From the NCBI GenBank assembly GCA_903847975.1, contig CAINFC010000265.1, forward strand, positions 1-62,187: 62,187 nt of DNA, given 5' to 3'. A program made the translations under genes and the position numbers. The DNA comes from an uncultured Acidobacteriota bacterium. Lineage in GTDB: Bacteria > Acidobacteriota > UBA6911 > CAINFC01. This document shows, one piece after another, positions 1 through 8,411 of this stretch; within the stretch, counting starts at the first letter, position 1, and each line of letters starts with the position of its first letter. The notes under the pieces were generated by a model. It was not told the DNA's origin. It worked only from the letters and a program-made list of their open reading frames with translations, and searched no databases.

Positions 1-12
1 CCTGCGGCGCAA

Positions 13-47
13 CCCCGGGCTGTGTACCGGAACCCCTTTGGGGTTCC
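13..47. repeat. 35-bp direct repeat, copy 1
   Basis: The 35 bases at 13-47 are repeated exactly at 167-201. Each copy ends in the palindrome GGAACCCC-TTT-GGGGTTCC. The flanking bases 4-24 also recur at 46573-46593, so this is one module of a dispersed intergenic repeat family. Confidence 0.85.
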
Positions 48-53
48 TTTTTT
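29..53 (+). terminator. Hairpin plus T6, terminator-like
   Basis: A perfect 8-bp stem with a 3-base loop (29-47) is followed directly by six T residues (48-53), the form of a rho-independent terminator for a plus-strand gene left of the window. The same hairpin at 183-201 lacks the T run, so the terminator role may be incidental to the repeat. Confidence 0.5.
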
Positions 54-166
54 GCGAATCTGTCATTCCCTGATAACCCGGAAAAAAGTCCCATGTCTGG
101 AGATTTCCGTTGGGGAAAGCCCTTATAGGGTTGCGCAAAATCCTGCAATACCAGGTGTTTGCGCAG

Positions 167-201
167 CCCCGGGCTGTGTACCGGAACCCCTTTGGGGTTC
201 C
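167..201. repeat. 35-bp direct repeat, copy 2
   Basis: Exact copy of 13-47, 154 bp downstream. The bases before it (about 130-166) resemble 46488-46527, and the bases after it (CCTGCCACTTTT) recur at 46616-46627. Both ends therefore match the composite element near 46.4-46.6 kb. Confidence 0.85.
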
Positions 202-372
202 TGCCACTTTTTGCGAGATTATCCGGAAGGATGAAGGTGCAAAAAGTATGTTTTTCATAGGAGATTCCACCTTTAGCGTGTGTGCTGCGAGCGGGATTCC
301 ACTGGTTCCGTGTAAGTAAAAATTGACGAGGGTACATCGAAAAACAAGCATCTTACACAGTACGGAAGGATT

Positions 373-2559
373 TCATCGTCTTAATTCGTAGGTCCCGGCG
401 GGACCTTCCAACCAGAGCGTACCCTGTTCGTCAAGTACCCGAACCGCCGGTTGGACCACGGCGCCATTGCGCCACACCTGCCAGGTGCCCTCCGCCAGGT
501 CGGATACCAGGAATCGGCTTCCCTCGGACTGAAACCGCACCGGCCGGTTCGTCCGGACCCCATCCTTGCGGAACAATACGGTTACTCCCGACAGAAACAC
601 GCCGCAGAGGTTATCCCCTTCGATGAGCCTGGCCTCCAGGGGAGCGGTCGGAGCGTCCATGACCTGCAGAACATTCAGAAAAAGGTCATTCGCCGCGGGC
701 TTGGAGGGAGAAACCTCTGCGCGCCACTCGCCGATTTCGTATTCCGCGGTATTCTCTTTTACCGGATTGGGGAAATTCTCCCCAAATACATAGAACTCCC
801 GGCCCTGGCCACCTACCAGGGCGATATCGGAATGCTTCGGCAGCAGCACCTGATCCACCAGCTTCCCGCGCCAGCCGCGTTGCACAGGTGCGACGGTGAT
901 GGTCTTGCCGTCCAAGAGCGGTTTTTCTATGGCATGCAAAAGCCAGTATTTGCGAAAGCCGGGGTCGCAGGAGATCACCCGGTCGAAAACCACCAGGGCC
1001 GCCCGTACCGACTGAGGACCCAGGTTGAGAAAAACGAAGGAGCGCTCTGCGGTGCGCACTTTGGAGCTGTACGCTTTGGTGAAGTCTCCCTTGAGATAGG
1101 TGTAGGCGGGACGGTACGGATCCGGCCCGAATCCCTGGCCGAGAACCTCGGCAGTTTGATAGTTTGACCGTACGTCTTCCAGAGAATCGGGCTCGCGCCC
1201 TCCGTTCACCAGCTTCTGCCCCCCGTCATTTCGCAAAGTGCGCCGGCCATAGGTAAACAGTTCGGAGGGATCATACACCAGCAGGCAGTTGTGGGCGATG
1301 GTGCGCTTGCTGTAATTCACATGGTGGTCGCTGTCGTAGGCGCCCATGGTGCCCGAGTAGACCCCGGAGTCGATGGCCAGCGGGCCCCGGTAATAAATTT
1401 GAAAAGCCCCGGCGTCCAGATGCTGGTGATTATTGAAGTTGTAAAAATTTACCTTCATCTCCGCAATGACGCTTTCCTGATCCCAGCCGGTACGGGCCAC
1501 CATCCAGCCATAGGGAGTGCCCATGAAACGCGACAGCGGCAGTTCGGAAAGGGGGCGTGGCTTCAATTCCGGATCACGCCACAGGAATTCAAAGATCCGG
1601 CTGTTGGGTTCAATGCCCGGGTCTTGCAGATAATCGGCCAGTACATAGGGATCCCGGTAATAGCTGGCATTCAATAACGAACGGAGCTTCGGAGGTTTGC
1701 TTTGCCCGTCTCCGGACCGTAGCAGCTGTCCGTCCGGGCGCCGCATATAGATCCAGGAATAGGGAACGAACTGAAGGGAAGGGTGGTAAACGGGCCCGGC
1801 TCCCATCCGCTCAAAGATCCATAGAGGGTAAAGCTCCGAGCTGGCGCGCGTTTCCGCATAGGCGGAACCCTGGTGGAAAGCGTGCCCCTGGTACCACCAA
1901 TTGCGCACCGGCAGGTGGTAGAGGAAGAAGCGATGGGCCGCCAGCCGGTACATATCCGGGAATTCGTCATAGAGCGCAACCCCTGCGGCCAGCAAGTCCC
2001 GCATGATCATCCACTCGGAGTTGTGCCCGGTGACCGCATCCCCTTTCGGCGGGGGATAACCGAACTCCATATTGTTCGCCAGGCGCAGCAGCTGTTCCAG
2101 GAAAGTCCGCTTGTGGTCGGGCGTCAGGAGGGGATAACACCAGTCGTACACCAGCGCCCCGGTAACCATGGCGCGCCCTGTGGGACGGGTGCCCGGCCCG
2201 CTTTTCGGGAATTCGGCCTGCCGCAGAAAGTCCAGGGCGTCGGCAACGGTACGCTTTCCCAAGGCCTTATCCTGACTCATCAGATAGCGGATGGCATTCA
2301 GTTCGATACGGTTTTGCACATGCCCGGCGGCCTCCTGCACCATGCTCTCCCATACCGGTTTCAGTACGGGATGTTCCGCACGCCGCTTGAGATCCAATAG
2401 GTCGCGGGACCGCAAGAACAGGCGGGGATGTTCTGCCGGGGGGATGGGGATGGACGCTCCGTCGAACAGTTCCCATTTCGAATCAGGAGGGCTGGAGGCC
2501 TGGAGGGAAGCAGTCGGCGTCAGGCAGAACAACATTGCCAGGAACGGAAAAGTTCGCAT
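373..2559 (-). CDS. Secreted heparinase II/III family polysaccharide lyase (PL21-like)
   Basis: Predicted to cleave glycosidic bonds next to uronic acids in heparin/heparan-like or other acidic polysaccharides by beta-elimination, outside the cytoplasm. The 728-residue product has a short signal peptide (residues 1-20), an alpha/alpha-toroid N-terminal half containing GHNSEW, then the beta-sandwich half opening with NFNNHQHLDAG, the region that holds a catalytic histidine in the heparinase II family. Length fits heparinase II (about 770 aa). The ATG at 2559 was chosen because it starts the signal peptide; the open frame extends about 60 residues upstream into the next gene with no protein-like sequence. 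It is last in a minus-strand run after a LamG-like protein and two peptidases, with a 95-bp gap before it. The exact substrate cannot be read from sequence. Confidence 0.85.
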   Translation of the reverse strand: MRTFPFLAMLFCLTPTASLQASSPPDSKWELFDGASIPIPPAEHPRLFLRSRDLLDLKRRAEHPVLKPVWESMVQEAAGHVQNRIELNAIRYLMSQDKALGKRTVADALDFLRQAEFPKSGPGTRPTGRAMVTGALVYDWCYPLLTPDHKRTFLEQLLRLANNMEFGYPPPKGDAVTGHNSEWMIMRDLLAAGVALYDEFPDMYRLAAHRFFLYHLPVRNWWYQGHAFHQGSAYAETRASSELYPLWIFERMGAGPVYHPSLQFVPYSWIYMRRPDGQLLRSGDGQSKPPKLRSLLNASYYRDPYVLADYLQDPGIEPNSRIFEFLWRDPELKPRPLSELPLSRFMGTPYGWMVARTGWDQESVIAEMKVNFYNFNNHQHLDAGAFQIYYRGPLAIDSGVYSGTMGAYDSDHHVNYSKRTIAHNCLLVYDPSELFTYGRRTLRNDGGQKLVNGGREPDSLEDVRSNYQTAEVLGQGFGPDPYRPAYTYLKGDFTKAYSSKVRTAERSFVFLNLGPQSVRAALVVFDRVISCDPGFRKYWLLHAIEKPLLDGKTITVAPVQRGWRGKLVDQVLLPKHSDIALVGGQGREFYVFGENFPNPVKENTAEYEIGEWRAEVSPSKPAANDLFLNVLQVMDAPTAPLEARLIEGDNLCGVFLSGVTVLFRKDGVRTNRPVRFQSEGSRFLVSDLAEGTWQVWRNGAVVQPAVRVLDEQGTLWLEGPAGTYELRR

Positions 2560-2654
2560 GATTGGTTTTACTCCCATAGGGGGCAATCCGCTTTGGCGAT
2601 GGCGGCGGCCCGTCTGCTGCGGCAATTCATGGCGAAAGGCCGGTGCCCAGCGAA

Positions 2655-3395
2655 TTAGCGGTCCAGGGCGGGAACGATCTGGATGTTGTCCCACCAGAGG
2701 TCGGTGCGAAAGGTTCGCAAGCCGAGCAACCCGCCCTTCCATGGCTCAGGATCGTCGGCTTCCAGCAGTGTTTCCCCGTCCACTGCGAAACGGATATGCC
2801 CGGCCCGTTTGGCCAGAAGGAGGTGGTAGGTGATGCCGGCCCGGCATTGCTTCACGAAAGTCTCATTCAGGAGCTTGAATCCGGGATTGCGCCGGATACG
2901 GACGCGGGCTTTGGTGGATCCGTCCGGATGGCGTCCGCCTTCCCCATCGGCGCTGTTGAGAAAGGTAACGATGTAGCCTTGGAGCGGATGGTAAAGGTTG
3001 TAATCGGCGTTGCGGCGCGAATCCCGGGTTTCGTAGAGCGGCCTGCCGGCAGGGTCCGAGTAACAGAAGAAGAAATTGATGTTGTTGGCTTCCATGGCAG
3101 ACGAAATGACCTGCGCCTCGAGTGTCAAATCGAAATCAGCCGGGTGAGGTACTTTCCACCAGGCCGTGGCCGCGCCGCCTCCCTCGATGGTAAGATTGTC
3201 CGCCCGCATGCGCAACCGGCCATCTTCGATCCAGGTTTTCTCGCCACCTTCCACCCACCAGTCCGCCATCCCCCTCACAAATTCTTCCCGCTGGGCGCGG
3301 GGCGGACCTTGTGCGGCCACTGCACCGGCCAGCAACAGACACCAAAGCCCGGTGAAGCGGCGAAAGCGACTCGAGGATGAGGTTATTGGTATCAC
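2655..3395 (-). CDS. Secreted LamG-like protein of DUF1961/DUF6250 type
   Basis: A 246-residue protein with a signal peptide (hydrophobic stretch about residues 14-28) followed by a single concanavalin-like beta-sandwich. Motifs such as GRLRMRAD, ANNINFFFCYSDP and the closing WWDNIQIVP resemble DUF1961/DUF6250 proteins, which often accompany polysaccharide lyases. It probably binds or trims oligosaccharides; catalysis is not shown. The start is a GTG at 3395, the only start that keeps the signal peptide, and the ribosome site before it is weak. It lies 20 bp downstream of the M28 peptidase stop and 95 bp upstream of the heparinase start, so it is probably cotranscribed with both and functionally tied to the heparinase. 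Confidence 0.7.
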   Translation of the reverse strand: MIPITSSSSRFRRFTGLWCLLLAGAVAAQGPPRAQREEFVRGMADWWVEGGEKTWIEDGRLRMRADNLTIEGGGAATAWWKVPHPADFDLTLEAQVISSAMEANNINFFFCYSDPAGRPLYETRDSRRNADYNLYHPLQGYIVTFLNSADGEGGRHPDGSTKARVRIRRNPGFKLLNETFVKQCRAGITYHLLLAKRAGHIRFAVDGETLLEADDPEPWKGGLLGLRTFRTDLWWDNIQIVPALDR

Positions 3396-3415
3396 GTATA
3401 GGCCGTCGTAATGGC

Positions 3416-4996
3416 TTATCTGCGGGAAAAATTCTCCTGACGGTCGGCAGCCGCCGCCAGGGAAAGGAATGTGAGTTGGGTGATCTTCTGCAGCTTGCGG
3501 TAATCGATTTTATCCGGCGTGTCCAGAGGAGTATGGTAGCCGGGGTGGAACCCCCCAAAAATCCAGATTGCCGGTACGTTGCGGTAAAGGAATGGCAGAT
3601 GATCACAGCGCAACAGGGCACGCATGGAGGAATCGCGGTCGTGTTTGTCCAGGATGCGCATCCCGACCCTGCGGTTGGCCTGGTTTACGAGATCGGCCAG
3701 TTGCGGGCAGAAAACCGCCGCTACCAGGTTGACTTCATGGGAGGTGTCGGAGCTGATCTCCAGGCTGCCGCGACTTTCTGCGGTGTGCTCTTCGTTCCTG
3801 CCGATCATGTCCAGGTTGAATACCGCACGGGTTGAAGGCAGGGGACGAAGCGGATGCTCGATATAATAATAGGACCCGAGCATGGCCTGCTCTTCCGATC
3901 CGAAGGCCAGGAAAAGGATGCTTCGATCGGGCCTCCGGCGCTCCCGGGCAAAGGCACGGGCAATTTCCAGCATCGCCGCCAGGCCGGAGCCGTTGTCGTT
4001 GGCTCCGGGATAAACATTTCCATCCTGGATTCCGAGGTGGTCGTAGTGGGCGCAAAGAATAACCGTTTCCTCCCGGAGACGGCGATCCGCTCCTGGAAGC
4101 AGACCGGCCACATTCCAGGAACGGCCTTCCCCGGGCGACCGGTTGACCGCTTCCAGTTTTACGGAAATGCCCGGCAGCTCGCGGGAGGCGGGCTTGCCGG
4201 AGCGCTCGATGATTTCCTGCCATCCGGCAGCGGTCCGGCCGCTCCCGGCAAACAGATCCTCCAGGGCCGCGGAGGGCACACTGAACCGCGGGATCGTCAG
4301 CCCGCCCTCCATCAGAGCCTGCGCCGGAGCAGCGGCCCGACCAGGTTCCCGCACGGCGTTGCGGTGCGAGTTCACCGGCTCCGTGGCCAGCAGGAGGGCG
4401 GCGGCCCCATGCTTCTGCGCATTCCAGACCTTGTACCAGCCGGAGGAATAGGGAGTCATCCCGGTCCCGTTAAAAGGGGAAGCGGCATCCGCTTCCTGCG
4501 GCTCATGATCGAAGACCAGGACGATTTTACCTTCGGCGCTCAGGCCGGCATAATCGTCGTAGCCGAGCTCCGGAGCGGTAATGCCGAAGCCGGCAAAAAC
4601 CACTCCCGAAGAAATGGAGATGCTGCGGCGGCGATCCGGAAAAAGGACCGAGCCCGGGGCGTAGCGGTTTTCTCCCTGCTTTCCCAGGATACGGATGGAG
4701 GTTCGCTCCGGGTCGGGATCCAGTGGCATGAGGAAAAACTCCTGCCCATAGGAGTCTCCCGAACCCGGCGCCAGTCCGGCTTTCTGAAACTCCGCGGCAA
4801 GGTAACGGGCGGCAATTTCCGAACCGCGGCTCAGGGAAGCGCGTCCATCCAGGGCCGGAGCGGAGAGGAACTCCACATCGGCCTTCAGGCGCTCTATGGT
4901 TTCCCTTGCGGATGCCGTCCGGCCGGACTCCCCGGGCGCCCGGGGGACGAGCAACAGCATCCATACTACCACCATGACCGCATGGAACCGCTTCAT
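3416..4996 (-). CDS. Secreted M28 family zinc aminopeptidase with PA-like insert
   Basis: Removes N-terminal residues from peptides outside the cytoplasm using two zinc ions. The 526-residue product has a signal peptide (1-22), a PA-like segment (about 125-270) and a C-terminal M28 domain. The expected metal ligands and catalytic acids are visible: H317 in AHYDH, D334 in GANDNGSG, E368/E369 in GSEE, D396 in NLDMIGR and H488 in YHTPLD. Its ATG overlaps the stop of the upstream S46 peptidase by four bases (ATGA), which indicates translational coupling. S46 enzymes release dipeptides, which this enzyme could process further. Nothing in the catalytic domain looks damaged. Confidence 0.92.
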   Translation of the reverse strand: MKRFHAVMVVVWMLLLVPRAPGESGRTASARETIERLKADVEFLSAPALDGRASLSRGSEIAARYLAAEFQKAGLAPGSGDSYGQEFFLMPLDPDPERTSIRILGKQGENRYAPGSVLFPDRRRSISISSGVVFAGFGITAPELGYDDYAGLSAEGKIVLVFDHEPQEADAASPFNGTGMTPYSSGWYKVWNAQKHGAAALLLATEPVNSHRNAVREPGRAAAPAQALMEGGLTIPRFSVPSAALEDLFAGSGRTAAGWQEIIERSGKPASRELPGISVKLEAVNRSPGEGRSWNVAGLLPGADRRLREETVILCAHYDHLGIQDGNVYPGANDNGSGLAAMLEIARAFARERRRPDRSILFLAFGSEEQAMLGSYYYIEHPLRPLPSTRAVFNLDMIGRNEEHTAESRGSLEISSDTSHEVNLVAAVFCPQLADLVNQANRRVGMRILDKHDRDSSMRALLRCDHLPFLYRNVPAIWIFGGFHPGYHTPLDTPDKIDYRKLQKITQLTFLSLAAAADRQENFSRR

Positions 4997-7179
4997 CGGA
5001 CGTCCATTTCACGGATCAGGTGAGAGGCGCCGTCCACTTCCGACATGGTCCACAAAAGGTAGCGGACGTCGACGTGAATGGAGCGCGTGAGGGCCGTGTC
5101 GAAAAGGAAATCGGATGCTATGGTGTCGAAAGTGCCGTCAAAGAGCAGGCCGACAAACTCCCCTTTGCTGTTGAGTGTGGGCGAACCCGAATTGCCGCCG
5201 GTGGTGTCGACCGTGGAAAGGAAGTCGACCGGTACGTCCCCCAGGCGGCTGTCCATGTATGGGGTGGCCTTGCCATGTCGCAGGGCCCGGATGGCATCCA
5301 GCTCTTTCTGGGGAGCGTTGAATTCCTCCGATCCGGTATGCTTCTGCAATACTCCCTCCAGGGTGGTAAATGGCTTGAAGTAGATGCCGTCGCGGCTGTC
5401 GACTCCTTTCACCTCTCCGAATGTGACTCGCAGCGTGCTGTTGGCATCGGGAGCCACCAGGCCTCCCATTTGCGCCAGCAGCGCTTTCATGTACCGCGGT
5501 CGCAGCCGGGCATAGGCTCCGGCATTCTGCTTGGATGCCGCGCGGTTGCTCTGATACAGGGGATCCAGGGTGGCGGCCAGGTCGACCATCCGGTCGCCAA
5601 GGCCGATCAGGTCTTCGGTCTTCTTGTCCAGCAGCGCCAGTCGGAAGTCGTTGTCGGCAAGCCTGGTACCGGCATAGAGTTTGTCGAGAAAGGATCGGAT
5701 AGCCGCTTCGCTTTGCGCCGGAGACTGGCCCGGAGCCAGCCCTATGGCTTTGTCCAGGGCTTCGATGCGCTGGCCGGCAGGCAAGGCAGCCGCCAGCCCC
5801 AGGCCGTATGCGAGCAGGGCCCGGTCGATGCGGACATCGAAGGTACGCTGCATTCTCTCCTGCGTTTCCCGGATGCGGCTCCAGTCCCGCTGCTGAAAAC
5901 CGGACTCCCGGTCCAGGTCGGCCCTGGGCTTTTCACGGGAAAGCAGCAGGGCGGTCTGGGCCGACGAGAGCAGGGAAGAGGATAACAGGATCTGGCCCAG
6001 AGCCGCATCCCGTTCCCGGGTCTTTTCTTCTGCGGCGTGGAGGGAATTCAGAGCAGGAAGCACGTCGCCGAACTCTTTCTGACGCGTCGTATCCGCGGCG
6101 ATCCAGGATTCCAGGGCTTTTTGCGCCGCTTCCTTCCGGGCCAGGATTCCACCCTTAACCAGGCCTTCCAGCATCCCCTTGCGGTTGGTTAGAACATTGT
6201 TGAGGCTGCGCAGGCGGCTGGCCGCCTTGATGGCCAGATCCGGGTCCTGCCGGCGGAGCTTCTCCAGAAGGTCGATCTGTTCCTGGTATTGGCGGATGGT
6301 ACGCGGGAAACTCCATTCCGTGGTGGACTTCACTTCCTGGTAGGTCTGATGGCGCTGGGTGCGGCCGGGATAGCCGACGACAAAGACCAGATCGCCTTCC
6401 TTGAGCCCGGCGGGGTTGACTTTCAGCCAGTGTCTGGGCTTGTAGGGAACGTTGTCCTTGGAAAAAGGGACCGATTTTCCGTCCCGGGCCACATAAGCCC
6501 GGAAAAAGGACCAGTCTCCGGTGTGGCGCGGCCAGCGCCAGTTGTCGGTTTCCCCTCCGAACACTCCGATTCCCGAAGGCGGGGCATATACCGTGCGTAC
6601 ATCCTGAATCTCGAACTGGCCGATTTCGAAGTATCGGAGTCCTTCAAAATAAGAGGCCACCCGGCAGCGCATCCCTCCCGCTTCGCAGGCGGCGGTTCGC
6701 TCTTTGACTCTCCGCTCGATGGTTTCGAAGCGCTGGAGGTCGGTAAAACCGGGATCGATATTTCCGGTGATGGCATCGGTGACTTCCTTCACCGAAACCG
6801 TCACCAGGACGCGGGCTCCCGGACCGTTGGAAACCTCCTCCTCGCGGCGGGAGGCCAGAAAACCGTCCTGCAGCAGGTTGCGCTGCGGCGTGGAATTGAA
6901 CTGCAGGGCGCCGACCGCGCAATGGTGGTTGGTGGCCATCAGTCCATCCGGGGATACAAAAGAAGCGGTGCATCCGCCCAGAGAGACGATGGCACCCATC
7001 GGCTGGCCGGTCAGGTCGGCAAAGGCCGCCGGCTCTCCCTCAAAACCCATCGCTTTGAGACGGGCGGCCAGCGACGGAATCTGCTGCGGCATCCACATGC
7101 CCTCCTCCGCCATCGAATGGGGCGAGACCAGCATCCAGGCAAACAAAGCCAAAAGGGCGGAGCCAAGGTTTCGTTTCAT
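4993..7179 (-). CDS. S46 family dipeptidyl-peptidase (DPP7/DPP11-like)
   Basis: A serine exopeptidase that removes dipeptides from the N terminus of peptides, usually in the periplasm. The product is 728 residues, typical for S46, with a signal peptide (1-24). The chymotrypsin-fold triad is visible: histidine in TNHHC (85/86), an aspartate in the DNWRWPRHTGD region, and S664 in GGNSGSP. Whether it prefers hydrophobic (DPP7) or acidic (DPP11) P1 residues cannot be judged here. The start ATG at 7179 follows a GGAAGGA ribosome site. It is first in the S46-M28-DUF1961-heparinase run, and a TATAAT-like -10 lies at 7245-7240. This family occurs in proteolytic Bacteroidota, Xanthomonadales and Acidobacteriota. 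Confidence 0.93.
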   Translation of the reverse strand: MKRNLGSALLALFAWMLVSPHSMAEEGMWMPQQIPSLAARLKAMGFEGEPAAFADLTGQPMGAIVSLGGCTASFVSPDGLMATNHHCAVGALQFNSTPQRNLLQDGFLASRREEEVSNGPGARVLVTVSVKEVTDAITGNIDPGFTDLQRFETIERRVKERTAACEAGGMRCRVASYFEGLRYFEIGQFEIQDVRTVYAPPSGIGVFGGETDNWRWPRHTGDWSFFRAYVARDGKSVPFSKDNVPYKPRHWLKVNPAGLKEGDLVFVVGYPGRTQRHQTYQEVKSTTEWSFPRTIRQYQEQIDLLEKLRRQDPDLAIKAASRLRSLNNVLTNRKGMLEGLVKGGILARKEAAQKALESWIAADTTRQKEFGDVLPALNSLHAAEEKTRERDAALGQILLSSSLLSSAQTALLLSREKPRADLDRESGFQQRDWSRIRETQERMQRTFDVRIDRALLAYGLGLAAALPAGQRIEALDKAIGLAPGQSPAQSEAAIRSFLDKLYAGTRLADNDFRLALLDKKTEDLIGLGDRMVDLAATLDPLYQSNRAASKQNAGAYARLRPRYMKALLAQMGGLVAPDANSTLRVTFGEVKGVDSRDGIYFKPFTTLEGVLQKHTGSEEFNAPQKELDAIRALRHGKATPYMDSRLGDVPVDFLSTVDTTGGNSGSPTLNSKGEFVGLLFDGTFDTIASDFLFDTALTRSIHVDVRYLLWTMSEVDGASHLIREMDVR

Positions 7180-7239
7180 TCCAATCCTTCCATTTGAGAA
7201 ATAAATAAGAACCGTAATCAGACTGTTCGGACGAGCGGA

Positions 7240-7245
7240 ATTATA
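7240..7245 (-). promoter_or_regulatory. TATAAT -10 element, S46 operon
   Basis: A perfect TATAAT on the minus strand lies about 60 bases upstream of the S46 start. No good -35 lies 16-19 bp further upstream, where the end of the esterase gene begins, so it is only a candidate. Confidence 0.3.
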
Positions 7246-7266
7246 TCGTATGAAAGGCGTCCAGGC

Positions 7267-8178
7267 TTAAGGGCCGCCCGGGTTTTGACAAAGCAGTTCC
7301 ACGGCCTCGGGGAGCCAGCCGCTGTTCCAGCTGTGCTCTCGGCGCGGGCCGTCGCGGAAAAGATGCGAAATATGCAGGTTCTGCATCAGGTTTTCTATTT
7401 TCGTGTGCTGATCCCGGAAATTGCCGAATCCCATGTGGATCAATCGCTCACCTGCCGAAAATTCCACGGGCTTGGATTGCAGCAGACGGGAAATGCAGTA
7501 GGCCTCGAAATTCCGCTGATCGCCGAATATGTCTTCCATTCCGTAACGGTCAGGATACTCCATGGCCAGGGGAGCATCCCAGGCGGCGGCCCTCCCGAAG
7601 CGGCCCGGATGACGCAGCAGGAGGCTGAAAGCACCCCATCCCGACTTGCTGAAGCCGACCAGAAGCCTGCCGGCCGCTTCCTTGCGCACCGGGTAGTTTT
7701 TTTCGATAAAGGGGACAACAACCTGCAGAAAATAACTTTCCTGGCGCAGCGTCGATCGGCTGGGATGGTCCGCATACCAGGGCAAAGCGGAGAAGGTCGG
7801 GTATACGCAAATCAGCTGGAAGCGCTCGGCAAGATCCCAGCGCCGGACCTCCGGAAGCGCGTTCCCCCATCGGGTCCCGTTGCCGGCCTCGACGGGAAGA
7901 ATATACAAGGCCGCATACCTGCGCTTCGGGCCTCTTCCGGAGGGGGTGAGAACCTGGATCTCGGTCTCTCCCTCCTGAAATTCGGACCGGACTGTGTGTG
8001 CCTGCCAGCCGTTTTCCCCGCGGCGCCCAGGGGAAATCCATGGCGGCCCCCCCCATGAGCTGTCTCCTTGTTTGGAAGCCCCGGATCCAGCCGGGCTGTT
8101 TCCGGTTACCGGCTGGCCGGGCAAGCTGCCCAGGCAAAATGCGGCAAGGAAAGCCGCCATTAGCAATTTTCTTATCAT
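7267..8178 (-). CDS. Secreted alpha/beta-hydrolase, esterase D-like
   Basis: A 303-residue esterase-like protein with a signal peptide (1-21). The nucleophile elbow is GFSKSG with S177 as the likely nucleophile, matching the GHSMGG-type elbow of the esterase D/feruloyl-esterase group. Residues 87-95 form the core strand before the oxyanion region, and a histidine in the C-terminal HSWNSGW motif could complete the triad. It probably cleaves acyl or feruloyl esters from glycans or peptides outside the cytoplasm; the substrate is unknown. ATG 8178 was chosen because it begins the signal peptide; the open frame continues 96 codons upstream as non-protein-like sequence across the divergent promoter region. 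It is transcribed away from the M14-tricorn operon. Confidence 0.75.
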   Translation of the reverse strand: MIRKLLMAAFLAAFCLGSLPGQPVTGNSPAGSGASKQGDSSWGGPPWISPGRRGENGWQAHTVRSEFQEGETEIQVLTPSGRGPKRRYAALYILPVEAGNGTRWGNALPEVRRWDLAERFQLICVYPTFSALPWYADHPSRSTLRQESYFLQVVVPFIEKNYPVRKEAAGRLLVGFSKSGWGAFSLLLRHPGRFGRAAAWDAPLAMEYPDRYGMEDIFGDQRNFEAYCISRLLQSKPVEFSAGERLIHMGFGNFRDQHTKIENLMQNLHISHLFRDGPRREHSWNSGWLPEAVELLCQNPGGP

Positions 8179-8222
8179 TGAAAAAGAGCAGGCAGAAATA
8201 ATTGCTTCGATTGCGAAAATGG

Positions 8223-8251
8223 AGCATAGGACAAATACGCTACCATGGCAA
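8223..8251 (-). promoter_or_regulatory. Promoter TTGCCA-N17-TATGCT, esterase
   Basis: On the minus strand, -35 TTGCCA (8251-8246) and -10 TATGCT (8228-8223) are 17 bp apart. The predicted transcription start near 8216 leaves a leader of about 38 bases before the esterase ATG at 8178. It lies back to back with the promoter of the divergent peptidase operon. Confidence 0.5.
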
Positions 8252-8277
8252 GGGGGCACAGGCCGCTGCCTACGTTG

Positions 8278-8306
8278 TTGACACGGAGTGGGGATATCGC
8301 TAAAAT
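8278..8306 (+). promoter_or_regulatory. Strong promoter TTGACA-N17-TAAAAT, peptidase operon
   Basis: Consensus -35 TTGACA (8278-8283), 17-bp spacer, -10 TAAAAT (8301-8306). The predicted start near 8313 gives a leader of about 100 bases before the M14 ATG at 8412. This is probably the promoter of the whole five-gene operon to 17088. Confidence 0.75.
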
Positions 8307-8394
8307 CGCTCCGAAAAATAAAACAGAAGGTCTTTGGGGGGATTCGGAAAAAGCTCATTATGAAATAAGGAAGTTGGCCTTTACGGCGGGCGGC

Positions 8395-8406
8395 ATGCCC
8401 GGGCAT
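8395..8406. promoter_or_regulatory. 12-bp perfect palindrome before M14 start
   Basis: ATGCCCGGGCAT is perfectly self-complementary and ends five bases before the M14 start codon, where a ribosome binding site would normally be. It could be an operator or an RNA stem limiting translation. A chance GC-rich palindrome is also possible. Confidence 0.35.
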
Positions 8407-8411
8407 CCGAC

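Larger units (their letters stand above)
1..372. other. Intergenic repeat region at left edge
   Basis: No gene is supported here. The stretch holds two copies of a 35-bp direct repeat, a hairpin followed by a T run, one copy of the GATGAAGGTG end-motif (230-239) also found near 46 kb, and a fragment resembling the second repeat family (about 279-304). The two short open frames on the plus strand run through the repeats and look like translated repeat DNA. Confidence 0.7.

Noticed and set aside
22-319. Two short plus-strand open frames at the left edge
   Set aside because: Both translate the repeated hairpin DNA and share the same repeat-derived peptide; no ribosome site is present.
8360-8368. 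Two-codon upstream frame (ATGAAATAA) in the M14 leader
   Set aside because: Too short to judge, and its spacing gives no sign of attenuation; probably chance.
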